This document shows, in pieces, positions 19,353 to 27,966 of a DNA stretch of 64,000 bases (positions are counted from its first letter, which is position 1; the number at the start of each line of letters is the position of its first letter). The position numbers and the translations under genes were made by a program. The DNA comes from Nannocystis sp. RBIL2 (GTDB taxonomy: Bacteria > Myxococcota_A > Polyangia > Nannocystales > Nannocystaceae): contig NZ_JAPNJW010000001.1 of assembly GCF_026626745.1 (NCBI RefSeq), positions 4,820,001-4,884,000 of the forward strand. Direction: 5' to 3'. The notes beneath the pieces are model-generated. The model had not been told where the DNA came from. It saw only the letters and a list, made by a program, of their open reading frames with translations, and ran no database searches.

Positions 19353-20723
19353 TCAAAAATTGAACAGGCAGCGGGTGATCGGCACGCCGATGTCGGCCAG
19401 CACGTACAAATAATACGTGCTCCCCGCCTTCAGCACCGGCGGCGAGCCATCCTTCGGAAAGCCCTGGCGCGCCCCCTCGGGCAGCTCGCCGTAGCGGACG
19501 CTGCGGCTCGGCATCGTCGAGCTGTCCCACGGCACCTCGACGCGCCAGAGTGTCCCTTCGGGCAGGTCGAGGTTCGGCGGCACCCCGGGGTTCGGCGCGT
19601 CCGCGGCCAGCACGTACACGTAGCGGGCGCTGCCGCCTTCCCACGTGATCGTCCCGTCGGCGGCCACCCCCTCGCCCTCGGCGCACGCCTGCGGCTCGAA
19701 CAGGTATTGCTGATAGAACGGCGCCGGCGTCGGGTCGGCGTCGGCGAAGTCCTCGGGCGCCATCCCGCGGTGCTCGAGCTCCGCCGCGAAGAACGCCCGC
19801 ATGCGCTCCGCATCGGTCGTCGGCAACCCGGTGCTCGCGCGGTCGAAGCCATTGTTCTCGGCCGCCGGATAGGCCCCGAGCAGCGACGAATCGAGGAAGC
19901 CGCCGGCGAACGCCAGCCCGTACGGCGTGAACGTGTTGATCCAATTGCCGGGCGCCTCGAGGTCCCAGATCGCCGCCCCGTCGGGCGTCAAACTCGTCTG
20001 ATGGCAGCACACGCACGCGCACGCCGACACCTGCTCCGTGACCCACGCCAGCTCCTCCGCGTAGGCCGCATCGCCCAGCCGCGGGTCCTCGACCTCCGGC
20101 TGCGGCGTCGGCTGGGCCGAATACGGCCGCTGCGTCCGCACCATGTCGCACGACGCGTACGCCGAGAAGTCGCGCCCCGGCTCGGTGCAGCCGGAGATCA
20201 TCGACCACGTGCACACATCGCCGCCCTCGCCCTGCCCCGCCGGCTCGCCGTCCAGCGGCTGCTTGCACTCGAGCACCGGCCACTGGAACACGTTGCCCTC
20301 GACCGGGTCGGGCAGATCTTCGCCGCCGCACACCGGCCCGGGCACGAAGATCCCGCCGCCGAAGATCTCGCAACCCCGCTCCTGCTGCCGACAATCACCG
20401 GCGTCGGCCCCGGGCACGACGACGCGGATCACCCGCTCCGGATCGCCGAGCACGCAGGCGCCGAGGATGTCCTCGTATTCGCACGCCCCGCCCTCGAGCT
20501 CCGCGCCCCATTCACCACAGTCTGCGCTCGCCCCCGCCTCGTCCCAGCGGTCGCCGCGGTATTCACGGCACTCGGTCCGGTCGGAGAACCGATTTTTATA
20601 AGTGCAGTGCCCGAACACCGTCTCCGGAATCAGCGGATCGCCGGTGCGATTGCAGCCGCCCGCCAACACGAGCGGCGCAAAAACGAGCAACGGCAGAGGC
20701 CAGGACGGGCGAGGCAGCAGCAT
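19353..20723 (-). CDS. Cys-rich lipoprotein with a CxxCH motif
   Basis: A 456-residue lipoprotein: the signal peptide ends LVLAGGC (Cys 24). The first 200 residues carry many cysteines (DCGEW, GACEYEDILGAC, CRQQERGCE), suggesting disulphides. Near residue 236 the motif CVCCHQT fits a CxxCH c-type haem site, followed by WDLEAPGNWINTFTPYGLAFAGG; whether haem is bound is uncertain. The C-terminus is a beta-sandwich ending YYLYVLADIGVPITRCLFNF. ATG 20723 has GAGGA upstream and a good -10 box behind it. I do not recognise the family. Confidence 0.75.
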   Translation of the reverse strand: MLLPRPSWPLPLLVFAPLVLAGGCNRTGDPLIPETVFGHCTYKNRFSDRTECREYRGDRWDEAGASADCGEWGAELEGGACEYEDILGACVLGDPERVIRVVVPGADAGDCRQQERGCEIFGGGIFVPGPVCGGEDLPDPVEGNVFQWPVLECKQPLDGEPAGQGEGGDVCTWSMISGCTEPGRDFSAYASCDMVRTQRPYSAQPTPQPEVEDPRLGDAAYAEELAWVTEQVSACACVCCHQTSLTPDGAAIWDLEAPGNWINTFTPYGLAFAGGFLDSSLLGAYPAAENNGFDRASTGLPTTDAERMRAFFAAELEHRGMAPEDFADADPTPAPFYQQYLFEPQACAEGEGVAADGTITWEGGSARYVYVLAADAPNPGVPPNLDLPEGTLWRVEVPWDSSTMPSRSVRYGELPEGARQGFPKDGSPPVLKAGSTYYLYVLADIGVPITRCLFNF

Positions 20724-21061
20724 GGTCCTCGATCTTGATAAAGGTTTGTCCAGGCGTCAAGGCGCGAAGCCATTATAAAATAGGTAAAAGTGAGACGCGT
20801 TCTAGCCTATTTGCTCGCCATCGCGCCACCGCGAACAAACCTTGGACATCTACATCCGTGGAAGCCTTCGCTCCTCTCTCTGATCCACATCGCCCCGTTC
20901 GGCTACCGGAGAGCGGCCAGCATCGTTCAGTCCGGTCGAGCGACCGCATGTCGTATTCAGTGATTCGCCCCGGCGAATGGCGAGAGCCGCGGGTCGAGAG
21001 TCACCCATGAGACTCATCGAGCCACCCCGCACCGCTGCCCGGACGAAAGAACGAAAGTTGC
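20724..21061. other. 338-base intergenic region
   Basis: No gene supported. It contains the candidate minus-strand promoter at 20772-20777 for the Cys-rich lipoprotein. Nothing else stands out. Confidence 0.5.
20772..20777 (-). promoter_or_regulatory. candidate -10 box TATAAT
   Basis: A perfect TATAAT on the minus strand inside an unusually AT-rich patch (CTATTTTATAATGG). It would start transcription about 40 bases upstream of the Cys-rich lipoprotein gene. No convincing -35 hexamer is seen at 17 bases. Confidence 0.5.
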
Positions 21062-21826
21062 CTACAGACCTCGCAGCAGCGCCCGCTCCGTCACCTCGCT
21101 CGTGAACGTCTGCAGCACCACGCTCCCGCGCAGCGCACAGCTCCCCGGCGTCGACCACCACTCGCGCTCCTCCAACCACGCGAGCACGGCGGGTCGCTCG
21201 CTCTCGGACAACGCCGCTGCGGCCTCGTGAGCGCAACTGCTGAAGCCCTTGGCCCAGCCGCGGTGGATCGAGCACAGGTTGCACCACTTGGCCCACAGCC
21301 GCGGGTCGCCGCGCAGCGCCTGAAGCAGCGCGCGGACCGTCGCAGTGGACACGACCGACGGCCCCTCCACCCATGGCGGCGTGACGCGCACGGTCCCGCC
21401 GGCCTCGAGCACACGCAGCGCCAGCAAGCCCGCCGCGGGGGCCTGCGTCGGCGGCTTGCGATTGCGCGGGTTCTCGCCGATCGCAGTCGCGACCTCCTGC
21501 ACGTACGCCGCCCCGATCGGCTGCATCGGCAAGTAACCGGGTCGCGCGAGGGCGGCCTCGATCGCCCCTCGCGTCGCCGCCGTCACGTCCGGCAGCGCCT
21601 CGCGGAACAGCGCCCGCAGCTGCGCGTCGCGGCCCTGCTGCAGACCTGCCAAGTCCAGGCCGACGCGAAAGTCGAGCGCGGTACGAGCCTCGGCGTCGAG
21701 CCAGCGCTCCAGTCGAGCCGGGTCGCTAGCGATCGCGCCGACGACGTCGGCGATCACCGAGCGCGAGGGCGCGACCCAGATCCACACCAGATACTTGCGC
21801 CCCGGCAGGGCTTCGTCTTCGGCCAC
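21062..21826 (-). CDS. hypothetical protein
   Basis: A 254-residue soluble protein I do not recognise. GTG 21826 begins AEDEALPGRKYLVWIWV. The first 60 residues look like a small alpha/beta unit (SVIADVVGAIASDP), and the rest is helical with a Cys pair (WCNLCSIHRGWAKGFSSC near residue 185). The composition and codon usage are gene-like. It lies about 100 bases downstream of the PH-like gene end on the same strand, so it could be the last gene of the aroC operon. Confidence 0.6.
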   Translation of the reverse strand: MAEDEALPGRKYLVWIWVAPSRSVIADVVGAIASDPARLERWLDAEARTALDFRVGLDLAGLQQGRDAQLRALFREALPDVTAATRGAIEAALARPGYLPMQPIGAAYVQEVATAIGENPRNRKPPTQAPAAGLLALRVLEAGGTVRVTPPWVEGPSVVSTATVRALLQALRGDPRLWAKWCNLCSIHRGWAKGFSSCAHEAAAALSESERPAVLAWLEEREWWSTPGSCALRGSVVLQTFTSEVTERALLRGL

Positions 21827-21923
21827 GAGCCCTCATACCACGACCGTCGAACCGAGCTCCGCGCGTGCCCCCAGGGCTGCCGCGAATCATTCGCCGGTCG
21901 GCTCCCCGACCGCGCTCCGCGGC

Positions 21924-22616
21924 CTAGCCCATGAAGCGGAGCGGGTCGTCGGGCCGCTCCGCCTGGCTGCGCAGGGCACCCTTGCGCTGCGACGCGATCG
22001 CCACGCGGGCGCGGTCGACCAGGCTCGCGGGCACGCGAATTTTGGAGAGCTTGCCGGTGAGCACCACCCCGCCGGTCAGCAGATCGCGGCTCACCCGCTG
22101 CACCGCCGAGAACTGCAGCCGCTGCGGCTCCCCGCGGCGGGGCACCTCGAGGATCGCGGTGTCGGTGACGAGGATCGCCCGCTGGCTGAACTGCTCGCGC
22201 ACCAGCCACAGCAGCATCGGCGACAGCAGCACCGCGATCGGCCGCCACAGGTCGGCGAACGGCTGGTCCCAGAACTCCGGCGCCAGCAGGCTGGCGACCA
22301 GCAGCACCGCCGCGCTGATGCCCCCGATCCACGCCAGCGGCCGCAGGTCGTAGCCCGCCTTCGCGTCCCACCACACCAGCGCCTCGCCCATCCGCAGGTG
22401 CCGCGCGATCTCCAGCGGCGCAGTCCCGGGCGACGGCGGGGCTCCGGGCGCCAGCACACGTGGCCCTCCGGGCATGTCCATGAAGACAGGTTCGCTCGCC
22501 ACCGCCTCCGGCGGCGCGTCGATCACCATCGGCCCCGGCGGCAGCGCCGGCCGCGTCTCGCCCCCGGAGACCACGCGGAACGCCCGGCGGCGCGCCTCGG
22601 GTGACTCGTCCGTCAT
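21924..22616 (-). CDS. PH-domain-like membrane protein
   Basis: A 230-residue protein: a proline-rich cytoplasmic N-terminus of about 90 residues, then two membrane spans (about 107-128 and 138-158). A bacterial PH-like domain follows, with ILVTDTAILEVPRRGEPQRLQFSAVQRVSRD. This plan (two spans plus a PH-type domain reading VTDxRI...) is common in Actinobacteria and myxobacteria, with unknown function. The start overlaps the aroC stop (ATGA), so the two are translationally coupled although functionally unrelated. A weak palindrome copy near 22473 falls in its linker and encodes FMDMPGG. Confidence 0.72.
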   Translation of the reverse strand: MTDESPEARRRAFRVVSGGETRPALPPGPMVIDAPPEAVASEPVFMDMPGGPRVLAPGAPPSPGTAPLEIARHLRMGEALVWWDAKAGYDLRPLAWIGGISAAVLLVASLLAPEFWDQPFADLWRPIAVLLSPMLLWLVREQFSQRAILVTDTAILEVPRRGEPQRLQFSAVQRVSRDLLTGGVVLTGKLSKIRVPASLVDRARVAIASQRKGALRSQAERPDDPLRFMG

Positions 22617-23725
22617 CGCCGCAGCCCGTCCATCGTCGCCAGGCGGGCGCGCAGCATGTGGTCGCACAGGACCAGCGCCGCCATCGCCTCGACCATCGGC
22701 ACCGCCCGCGGCAGCACGCACGGGTCGTGGCGCCCGCGGGCCTGGAAGGTCACCGCCTCGCCGGCGCGGTTCACCGTCTGCTGCGGCTGGAAGATCGTCG
22801 CCACCGGCTTGAACGCCACGGCCAGGCGGATCGCCTCGCCGTTGCTGATCCCGCCCTGGATCCCGCCGGAGTGATTGGTGGTGGTCCGGATCTGCCCGCT
22901 CTCCGCGTCTTTGACGAAGGGGTCGTTGTGCTGCGAGCCGCGCAGCTTCGTCGCCGCGAAGCCGTCGCCGACCTCGAAGCCGCGGCTGGCCGGCAGGCTC
23001 ATCATCGCCTTGGCCAGGTCGGCGGTCAGCTTGTCGAACACCGGCGCGCCCCAGCCCGCCGGCACCCCGCGCACCACGCAGCGGACCACCCCGCCGACCG
23101 TGTCGCCCTGCTTGCGCGCCGCCTCGATCACCGCCGTCATGGCCTCTGCGACATGTCCCTCGGGACAGCGCACCGCGCTGGCGTCGACCTGCGCGCGCGT
23201 CAGCGTCGCCTCGTCGATCGCCGGCAGCTCGACGTCGCCGACGGCCGCCACCCACGCCACGATCTCGACCCCGTGCAGCGCCTGCAGCAGGTCCTCCGCC
23301 AGCGTCCCCGCCGCGACGCGGCCCACCGTCTCGCGCGCCGAGGCCCGCCCGCCGCCGGCCACCGCGCGCAGGCCGTAGCGGGCGTCGTAGGTGTAGTCGG
23401 CGTGCGACGGCCGGTACAGCGCCGCCAGGTCGTCGTAGTGGTGGCTGCGGGCGTCGCTGTTGCCGACCATCATCATGATCGGCGTGCCGAGGGTGCGCCC
23501 GGTCTCGGGGTCGAGGCCGCTGAAGACCTGGACCGCGTCGGCCTCCTGGCGCGCCGACGTCAGCTTGCCCTGGCCCGGGCGCCGGCGCGCCATCTGCTCG
23601 GCGATCCGCGCGTGCGGGAACGGGTGGCCGGCCGGACAGCCGTCGACGACGACCCCGAGCCCGCCGCCGTGTGACTCGCCGAAGGTCGTGACCCGGAAGA
23701 CATGGCCGAAAGTGTTGCCGCTCAT
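22613..23725 (-). CDS. aroC: chorismate synthase
   Basis: A 370-residue chorismate synthase, converting EPSP to chorismate with reduced FMN in the last shikimate step. All three family signatures are present: GESHGGGLGVVVDGCP at the N-terminus, RASARETVGRVAAG in the middle, and RGRHDPCVLPRAVPMVEAM near the end. Length is normal. The segment AVRCPEGHVAEAM aligns without a gap to the usual RCP-x(5)-M region. Yet its DNA (23150-23168) is the exact 19-base palindrome found twice in the caspase gene. Downstream coupling is to a PH-like membrane protein. Confidence 0.97.
   Translation of the reverse strand: MSGNTFGHVFRVTTFGESHGGGLGVVVDGCPAGHPFPHARIAEQMARRRPGQGKLTSARQEADAVQVFSGLDPETGRTLGTPIMMMVGNSDARSHHYDDLAALYRPSHADYTYDARYGLRAVAGGGRASARETVGRVAAGTLAEDLLQALHGVEIVAWVAAVGDVELPAIDEATLTRAQVDASAVRCPEGHVAEAMTAVIEAARKQGDTVGGVVRCVVRGVPAGWGAPVFDKLTADLAKAMMSLPASRGFEVGDGFAATKLRGSQHNDPFVKDAESGQIRTTTNHSGGIQGGISNGEAIRLAVAFKPVATIFQPQQTVNRAGEAVTFQARGRHDPCVLPRAVPMVEAMAALVLCDHMLRARLATMDGLRR
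23150..23168. repeat. dispersed palindrome inside aroC
   Basis: GACATGTCC-CTC-GGGACAG lies within aroC. The same 19 bases occur exactly at 59122-59140 and 59161-59179. Confidence 0.85.
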
Positions 23726-23736
23726 AATGCCCCGAA

Positions 23737-23759
23737 GAACATGTCCTTCACGCCATGTG
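23737..23759. repeat. dispersed palindrome between hydrolase and aroC
   Basis: GAACATGTCCTTCACGCCATGTG is a degenerate copy. It lies 11 bases upstream of the aroC start and just outside the stop codon (23762-23764) of the gene on its other side. Confidence 0.6.
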
Positions 23760-23761
23760 TT

Positions 23762-24610
23762 TCAGGCCAGGAACTCGAGCACGAGCGCGCGCCAGCGCTC
23801 GGCGGCCTCGATGGCGACGGTGTGACCGACGTCGGGCAGCACCTCGGCGCGCGCCCCGGCCGGGAAGGCGGCGGCCAGCGCGTCGAGCTCGCCGGCGGGG
23901 GCCAGGCGGTCGAGCGCGCCGGCCAGCAGCAGCGTCGGCGCCTGCACCCGCGGCGCCAGCCGGAGCGGCGCCCACGGCGAGTCGGGGGCGTCGTTCAAGG
24001 TCTGCGTGAACAGGGCCGAGATCCCCGCGTACGTGTTGCGCTGGACCGTCGCCGTGACGAACGCCGCGAGCACCGCCTCGTTGGCCTCGAGGTAGCGGGG
24101 CCCGAGAGTGTCGCCGAGGCTGATCCACGCCAGCGCCTCGAGGTCGCCGGTCTTGAGCGCCTCGCGCCAGGCGCGGACGATCACGCGACCGAGCGCGCCG
24201 CGGCCGGCGCTGACGCCCGAGAGCACCAGCCGGCGCACCCGCTCGGGCCGCTCCGCCGCGATCGCCAGGGCGATCCGCCCGCCGAACGAGAAGCCGCACA
24301 GGTCGACCGGCCCGGCCACGCCGAGCGCGTCGAGCAGGCGCTCGAAGTCCTCGACGTGGACCGGCGGCGTCACGTCGCTCAGGTCGAGCCGCGTCTGCCC
24401 CTGCCCGCGCGCCTCGTACACGATCACCGGCCGCTGGCCCGACAGCGGCCGCACCTGCCCGCCCCAGCTCGACAGCGTCTGCGTCATGCCGCCGAGGATC
24501 ACCAGCGGCGGCGCAGTGCTGCCCTCCGGCCCGGGGCGCCGGTCGACCCGCACCTGGCCGACCATCCCCGCACCGGCCACGGGATCGAGGATGTCGATGA
24601 ACTCGGGCAC
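23762..24610 (-). CDS. alpha/beta hydrolase (MenH/PcaD-like)
   Basis: A 282-residue alpha/beta hydrolase with the classical order: oxyanion strand PLVILGGMTQTLSSWGGQ near 35, nucleophile Ser108 in CGFSFGGRIAL, acid in GALDRLAP and His in DVGHTVAIE near the end. It looks like a soluble small-ester or thioester hydrolase of the MenH/PcaD/BioH type. GTG 24610 was chosen because the fold starts there; the much longer open frame upstream covers the AraC and slyX genes on the other strand and is spurious. It may share a transcript with aroC, which follows 36 bases downstream. Confidence 0.83.
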   Translation of the reverse strand: MPEFIDILDPVAGAGMVGQVRVDRRPGPEGSTAPPLVILGGMTQTLSSWGGQVRPLSGQRPVIVYEARGQGQTRLDLSDVTPPVHVEDFERLLDALGVAGPVDLCGFSFGGRIALAIAAERPERVRRLVLSGVSAGRGALGRVIVRAWREALKTGDLEALAWISLGDTLGPRYLEANEAVLAAFVTATVQRNTYAGISALFTQTLNDAPDSPWAPLRLAPRVQAPTLLLAGALDRLAPAGELDALAAAFPAGARAEVLPDVGHTVAIEAAERWRALVLEFLA

Positions 24611-24757
24611 GCGCGCTCCGAGCCTAAGGCCCCGCGCCGGGGGATTCAACCCGCCCGCCGCCGCGCTCGCCGCGACGCGCCTGGCCCTCGCCCAGGGCGC
24701 GCGGGCGGACCCGTCCCCGCTTGCACGCGCCGCGCGCCCCGCGTATCCCGTGGGCCC

Positions 24758-24988
24758 GTGCCCGCCACCGACGCCGACATCGCCAGGCTCGAACAGCGAA
24801 TCACCGAGCTCGAGGTCAAGCTCGCGTTCCAGGAGCGCACCATCGACGACCTCGACGCCGTCCTGCGCCGCTTCACCACCAAGGTCGAGGTGCTCGAGCG
24901 CGAGCTCTCGCGCGTCCGCGGCGACCTCGCGGACGGCCCGCCCAGCACCGCCGACGTGCTCGCCGCGCTCGACGACGAGGTCGAGTAG
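24758..24988 (+). CDS. slyX: SlyX family protein
   Basis: A 76-residue coiled-coil protein of the SlyX family. After the GTG start the chain reads IARLEQRITELEVKLAFQE, then TIDDLDAVLRRF, the conserved SlyX heptads. A basic/acidic tail ending LAALDDEVE follows. Its role is unknown; in enterobacteria it sits beside slyD. The stop is 3 bases before the AraC-type regulator start, so the two are probably cotranscribed. Confidence 0.85.
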   Translation: MPATDADIARLEQRITELEVKLAFQERTIDDLDAVLRRFTTKVEVLERELSRVRGDLADGPPSTADVLAALDDEVE

Positions 24989-24991
24989 CCG

Positions 24992-25726
24992 GTGTACCGC
25001 GAGCACCCGGCCCCGCGCGAGCTCGCCGACGTCGTCGACGCCTTCTGGACCCGCTCGGTCGACGCGCCGCAGGGCGGCCGCAGCTACCGCGTGCTGCCCG
25101 ACGGCTGCATCGACGTGATCGTCCACCTCGTCGGCAACCCGCGCGTCGAGGTCGTCGGCGCCATGACGCGCGCGCTCGTCGTGCCCGACGGCGCGTCCGA
25201 CATCGTCGCGGTCCGCTTCCGCCCGGGGGCCGCGCGCGTGTTCTTCGCCGTGCCCGCCGACGCCCTCACCGACGCGCGGGTCCCTGCCGGCGAGCTCGGG
25301 CTGCCCGCGACGCCGCTGCTCGACGTCCTGGCGACGCTGCCCGACGCGACGACTCGCGTGCGTCACCTCGCGAGCGTGCTGACGAAGCACCGCCGCCGCC
25401 CCCTCGATCCGCTGGTCGAGCGAGCCGCGCGGGCCCTGGCCGCGACGCGTCCGCCGAGCGTCGCCGAGCTGGCGAACAGTCTCGGCGTGGCCCGCCAGTC
25501 GCTCACCCGTCGCGTGCGCCAGGCCGTCGGCGTCGGGCCCAAAGAGCTGGCCCGCGTCCTGCGCCTGCAACGCGCCGTCCAGGCCCTGCGCGCCGCCCCG
25601 CGCGATCAGGCCGCCCTCGCCTGCGAGCTCGGCTACCACGACCAGGCCCACTTCATCCACGAGATGCAGGCGCTCGGCGGCCTCACCCCCGGCGCCTACG
25701 CCCGGGCCCTGGCGACAGACGTGTGA
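24992..25726 (+). CDS. AraC family transcriptional regulator
   Basis: A 244-residue regulator. The N-terminus (LADVVDAFWTRSV...YRVLPDGCIDVIVHL) is the DUF6597-type sensory domain seen in many AraC proteins. The C-terminal AraC helix-turn-helix pair spans about 150-240, with SVAELANSLGVARQSLTRRVRQAVGVGPKEL and the second helix ACELGYHDQAHFIHEMQALGGLTPGAY. The start is GTG 24992. It is cytoplasmic and DNA-binding. The downstream VOC-fold gene may be its target, but nothing proves it. Confidence 0.88.
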   Translation: MYREHPAPRELADVVDAFWTRSVDAPQGGRSYRVLPDGCIDVIVHLVGNPRVEVVGAMTRALVVPDGASDIVAVRFRPGAARVFFAVPADALTDARVPAGELGLPATPLLDVLATLPDATTRVRHLASVLTKHRRRPLDPLVERAARALAATRPPSVAELANSLGVARQSLTRRVRQAVGVGPKELARVLRLQRAVQALRAAPRDQAALACELGYHDQAHFIHEMQALGGLTPGAYARALATDV

Positions 25727-25747
25727 CCCCGCCTCGCCGCGGGGCAC

Positions 25748-25764
25748 GACATGTCCCTTCGGCC
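25748..25764. repeat. dispersed palindrome half copy
   Basis: GACATGTCCCTTCGGCC lies 22 bases after the AraC-type stop codon. The second arm is degraded. Confidence 0.5.
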
Positions 25765-25873
25765 AGCTCGCTACGCGGCCCTCGACGTCCCCGGCGATCG
25801 CCCGCGCGCGGTCTCACACCTGGCGCACCATTTTTACAATCCCCGCGCCGCCGCCCGTGGCATCCCAGGGCCC

Positions 25874-26254
25874 GTGAACTTCACGCGAATCACCCCCGTG
25901 CTCGTCGTCGACTCGGTCGAGGACTGTCTGCCCTTCTGGGTCGACCGCCTCGGCTTCACCCGGACCGCGGAGGTCCCGCACGGCGATCGCCTCGGCTTCG
26001 TCATCCTCACCTCCGGCCGCACCGAGCTCATGCTGCAGACCGTCGCCTCGGTGCACGACGACATCCCCGGCGCCGAGCCCGGCCCGAGTCGCACCTCGCT
26101 GTTCATCGAGGTCGACGACCTCGCCGCCGTCCAGCGCGCCCTCGGCGACTGGCCGCGCCTCGTCGATCAGCGCGACACCTTTTATGGGATGCGCGAGACG
26201 ATCGTGCGCGACCCGGCCGGCAACGACATCCTGTTCGCCCAGCGGATCGGCTGA
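25874..26254 (+). CDS. VOC family (glyoxalase/bleomycin-resistance fold) protein
   Basis: A 126-residue protein with the vicinal-oxygen-chelate fold: TRITPVLVVDSVEDCLPFWVD at the start, RLGFVILTSGRTELMLQT in the middle, and TFYGMRETIVRDPAGNDILFAQ at the end. Metal-ligand positions appear partly present (E in FIEVDD), so it could be a dioxygenase, a glyoxalase-like enzyme or a drug-binding protein. GTG 25874 is used; an upstream ATG at 25751 lies in a palindrome copy and would add about 40 non-family residues. Confidence 0.85.
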   Translation: MNFTRITPVLVVDSVEDCLPFWVDRLGFTRTAEVPHGDRLGFVILTSGRTELMLQTVASVHDDIPGAEPGPSRTSLFIEVDDLAAVQRALGDWPRLVDQRDTFYGMRETIVRDPAGNDILFAQRIG

Positions 26255-26273
26255 ATATCCTCAGCACGAAGAT

Positions 26274-26297
26274 GAACATGTCTCCTCGGACATGTTC
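26274..26297. repeat. dispersed palindrome, perfect 9-base arms
   Basis: GAACATGTC-TCCTCG-GACATGTTC lies 19 bases after the VOC gene stop, in a convergent gap. Confidence 0.8.
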
Positions 26298-26370
26298 ATG
26301 TTCCTCATCAGGCGACCTCGATCCGCACGGCGCGGCTCTCGCATCACCGGATCCGCCGCGACCATTCTCG

Positions 26371-26390
26371 ACCTGCCCTCGGGGACAGGT
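26371..26390. repeat. dispersed palindrome, variant
   Basis: ACCTGCCCTCGGGGACAGGT, a GACAGGT-armed variant. It ends on the stop codon (26390-26392) of the convergent lipoprotein gene. Confidence 0.65.
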
Positions 26391-27871
26391 CAGCGCATCG
26401 CCGGCGGCGGCGGCATCTCGAACGGCCGGCAGTCGGTCAGCTCGCCGAGGTCGCAGCGCGGGCCGTCGGCCGGGCAATCGACGGCGGGCTTCAGCCAGTG
26501 GCCGTGGTCGGTGAACGGGCTGGTACATTCCTCGAGGCCGGCCGGCGGTCGCACGACGATCGAGTAGTCGCCGACGGGGACGTCGGCGAAGCGGAACGAG
26601 CCGTCGGCCGCGGCGGTGGCCGAGCGCGTGGACGGGCCTGCGGGGCAGCGGTCGTCGCTGGCCGGCGACGGGCACAGCTCGACCTCGGCGCCCGCCAGCG
26701 GCCTGGCCTGCTTGAAGGTCTTGAGCCGGCCGACGACCTCCCAGGTCTTGCCGGGCCGGCCCGACGGCAGCCGCGACGGCCCGGCGCCGATCACCGCGAT
26801 CTGCGTCACCCTGCCCGAAAGGCCAGGTAGCGACCCGAACGGCCACTCGGCCAGCTTGCGCCCGTCGCCGTCGACCACCCCCAGGCCGACGTCGGTCGCC
26901 AGCCACACCCGCCCGGCCCCGTCGACCGCCAGCGCCGCGATCCGCGAGCCCGCCAGCGGCTCGCTGGCCGCAGTGCACCCCGCGGTCGTCGCGGCCGCCA
27001 GCTGCACCGCCGCCTTTCCGTGCTCGGGCGCCGCGACCAGGCCGACCTCGCCCACCGCGCGGCGGATGTTCTCGGTGTACGGCCACGCCAGCGCCTGCCA
27101 GCCGTCGCCCTCGCGCAGGAACCAGCGCTCGCCGTCGCCGGCGATCACGCGATCGCGGTATGTCCATAGCGAGAGGATGCCGGTCCCGGGCGGCGGCTCG
27201 ACGGGTCGCCAGTCGCGCCCGACGCCGCGCCACAGCCCGTTCCACGAGGCCACCCACACTGCGCCGGCGGCGACCGCCAGGCCCGCGAATTTGTTGTCGT
27301 CGTATTTGCCGGCGAACTGCCGCCGGTTTCGCAGCGGCTGCCAGCGCGACCCGTCGTAATGCACGACCTGCCACTCGATGTCGCCCGTCACCGCCCACAC
27401 GTCATTGTCCGCGCGGACGATCAAATGCTCGTAGCGCGGCCCGGAGTCGCCGCGGCGCCGGTGGACCTTGCGCGTGCGCCCGTCCGGCACCATCACGTCG
27501 ACCCCGTCCCAGCCGCTGAGCCACAGCGAACCGTCAGGCCCTGCCGTCATCTCGAGGTCGCTGACGTCGACGCCCTTGGCCAGCGGCAGCACCGTCGTCA
27601 CCGCGCCGTCGTCGATGCGCAGCACTCCGACGGCATCGACCAGCACGTACGCAGGCCCCGAAGCGGGCGCGGCGATCGCCGGCTCGGACGCCAGCGGCCG
27701 GCAACGCGGCTGCTCGGCTGCCACGGGCTCGCTCGCGACCGGAGCCGTCGGCGTAGCCGCCTGCGGCCCCGCCTCGACCACCTGCGTCGCCGTCTCGGCT
27801 GCCTGCGGGCGACACCCGAGCATCAGCAACGAGACGAGCGCGCCCCCGACTCGCCTGCTCCTTCGCACCAC
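26390..27871 (-). CDS. beta-propeller lipoprotein with C-terminal carboxypeptidase-regulatory-like domain
   Basis: A 493-residue lipoprotein: VRRSRRVGGALVSLLMLGC gives a lipobox with Cys near residue 20. Residues about 60-370 form propeller-like repeats of the two-component-regulator/sensor type (DGSLWLSGWDG, VWAVTGDIEWQ, VWVASWNGLWRG, VWLATDVGLGVV). A C-terminal beta-sandwich of the carboxypeptidase regulatory-like type follows (KTFKQARPLAGAEVELCPS, then SFRFADVPVGDYSIVVRPPAG). It is probably a surface or periplasmic protein. Either of two adjacent GTG codons (27871, 27868) could be the start. Function unknown. Confidence 0.78.
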   Translation of the reverse strand: MVRRSRRVGGALVSLLMLGCRPQAAETATQVVEAGPQAATPTAPVASEPVAAEQPRCRPLASEPAIAAPASGPAYVLVDAVGVLRIDDGAVTTVLPLAKGVDVSDLEMTAGPDGSLWLSGWDGVDVMVPDGRTRKVHRRRGDSGPRYEHLIVRADNDVWAVTGDIEWQVVHYDGSRWQPLRNRRQFAGKYDDNKFAGLAVAAGAVWVASWNGLWRGVGRDWRPVEPPPGTGILSLWTYRDRVIAGDGERWFLREGDGWQALAWPYTENIRRAVGEVGLVAAPEHGKAAVQLAAATTAGCTAASEPLAGSRIAALAVDGAGRVWLATDVGLGVVDGDGRKLAEWPFGSLPGLSGRVTQIAVIGAGPSRLPSGRPGKTWEVVGRLKTFKQARPLAGAEVELCPSPASDDRCPAGPSTRSATAAADGSFRFADVPVGDYSIVVRPPAGLEECTSPFTDHGHWLKPAVDCPADGPRCDLGELTDCRPFEMPPPPAMR

Positions 27872-27966
27872 GCGCGCGAGCCTACCACGCCGCCCGCGGA
27901 GCCGGCGCAGCTCCTCCGGCCCGCGCGGCCGCGCCAGCGAGCCGGCGCGGCCAGGGCCCGCCCGCC

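Noticed and set aside
23762..25747. A 661-codon minus-strand open frame covering slyX and the AraC regulator
   Set aside because: The hydrolase fold starts at GTG 24610. Upstream sequence has no homology-like pattern and lies opposite two well-supported genes.
25751..25873. ATG in a palindrome as the start of the VOC gene
   Set aside because: It would add 41 non-family residues. GTG 25874 sits exactly where VOC domains begin.
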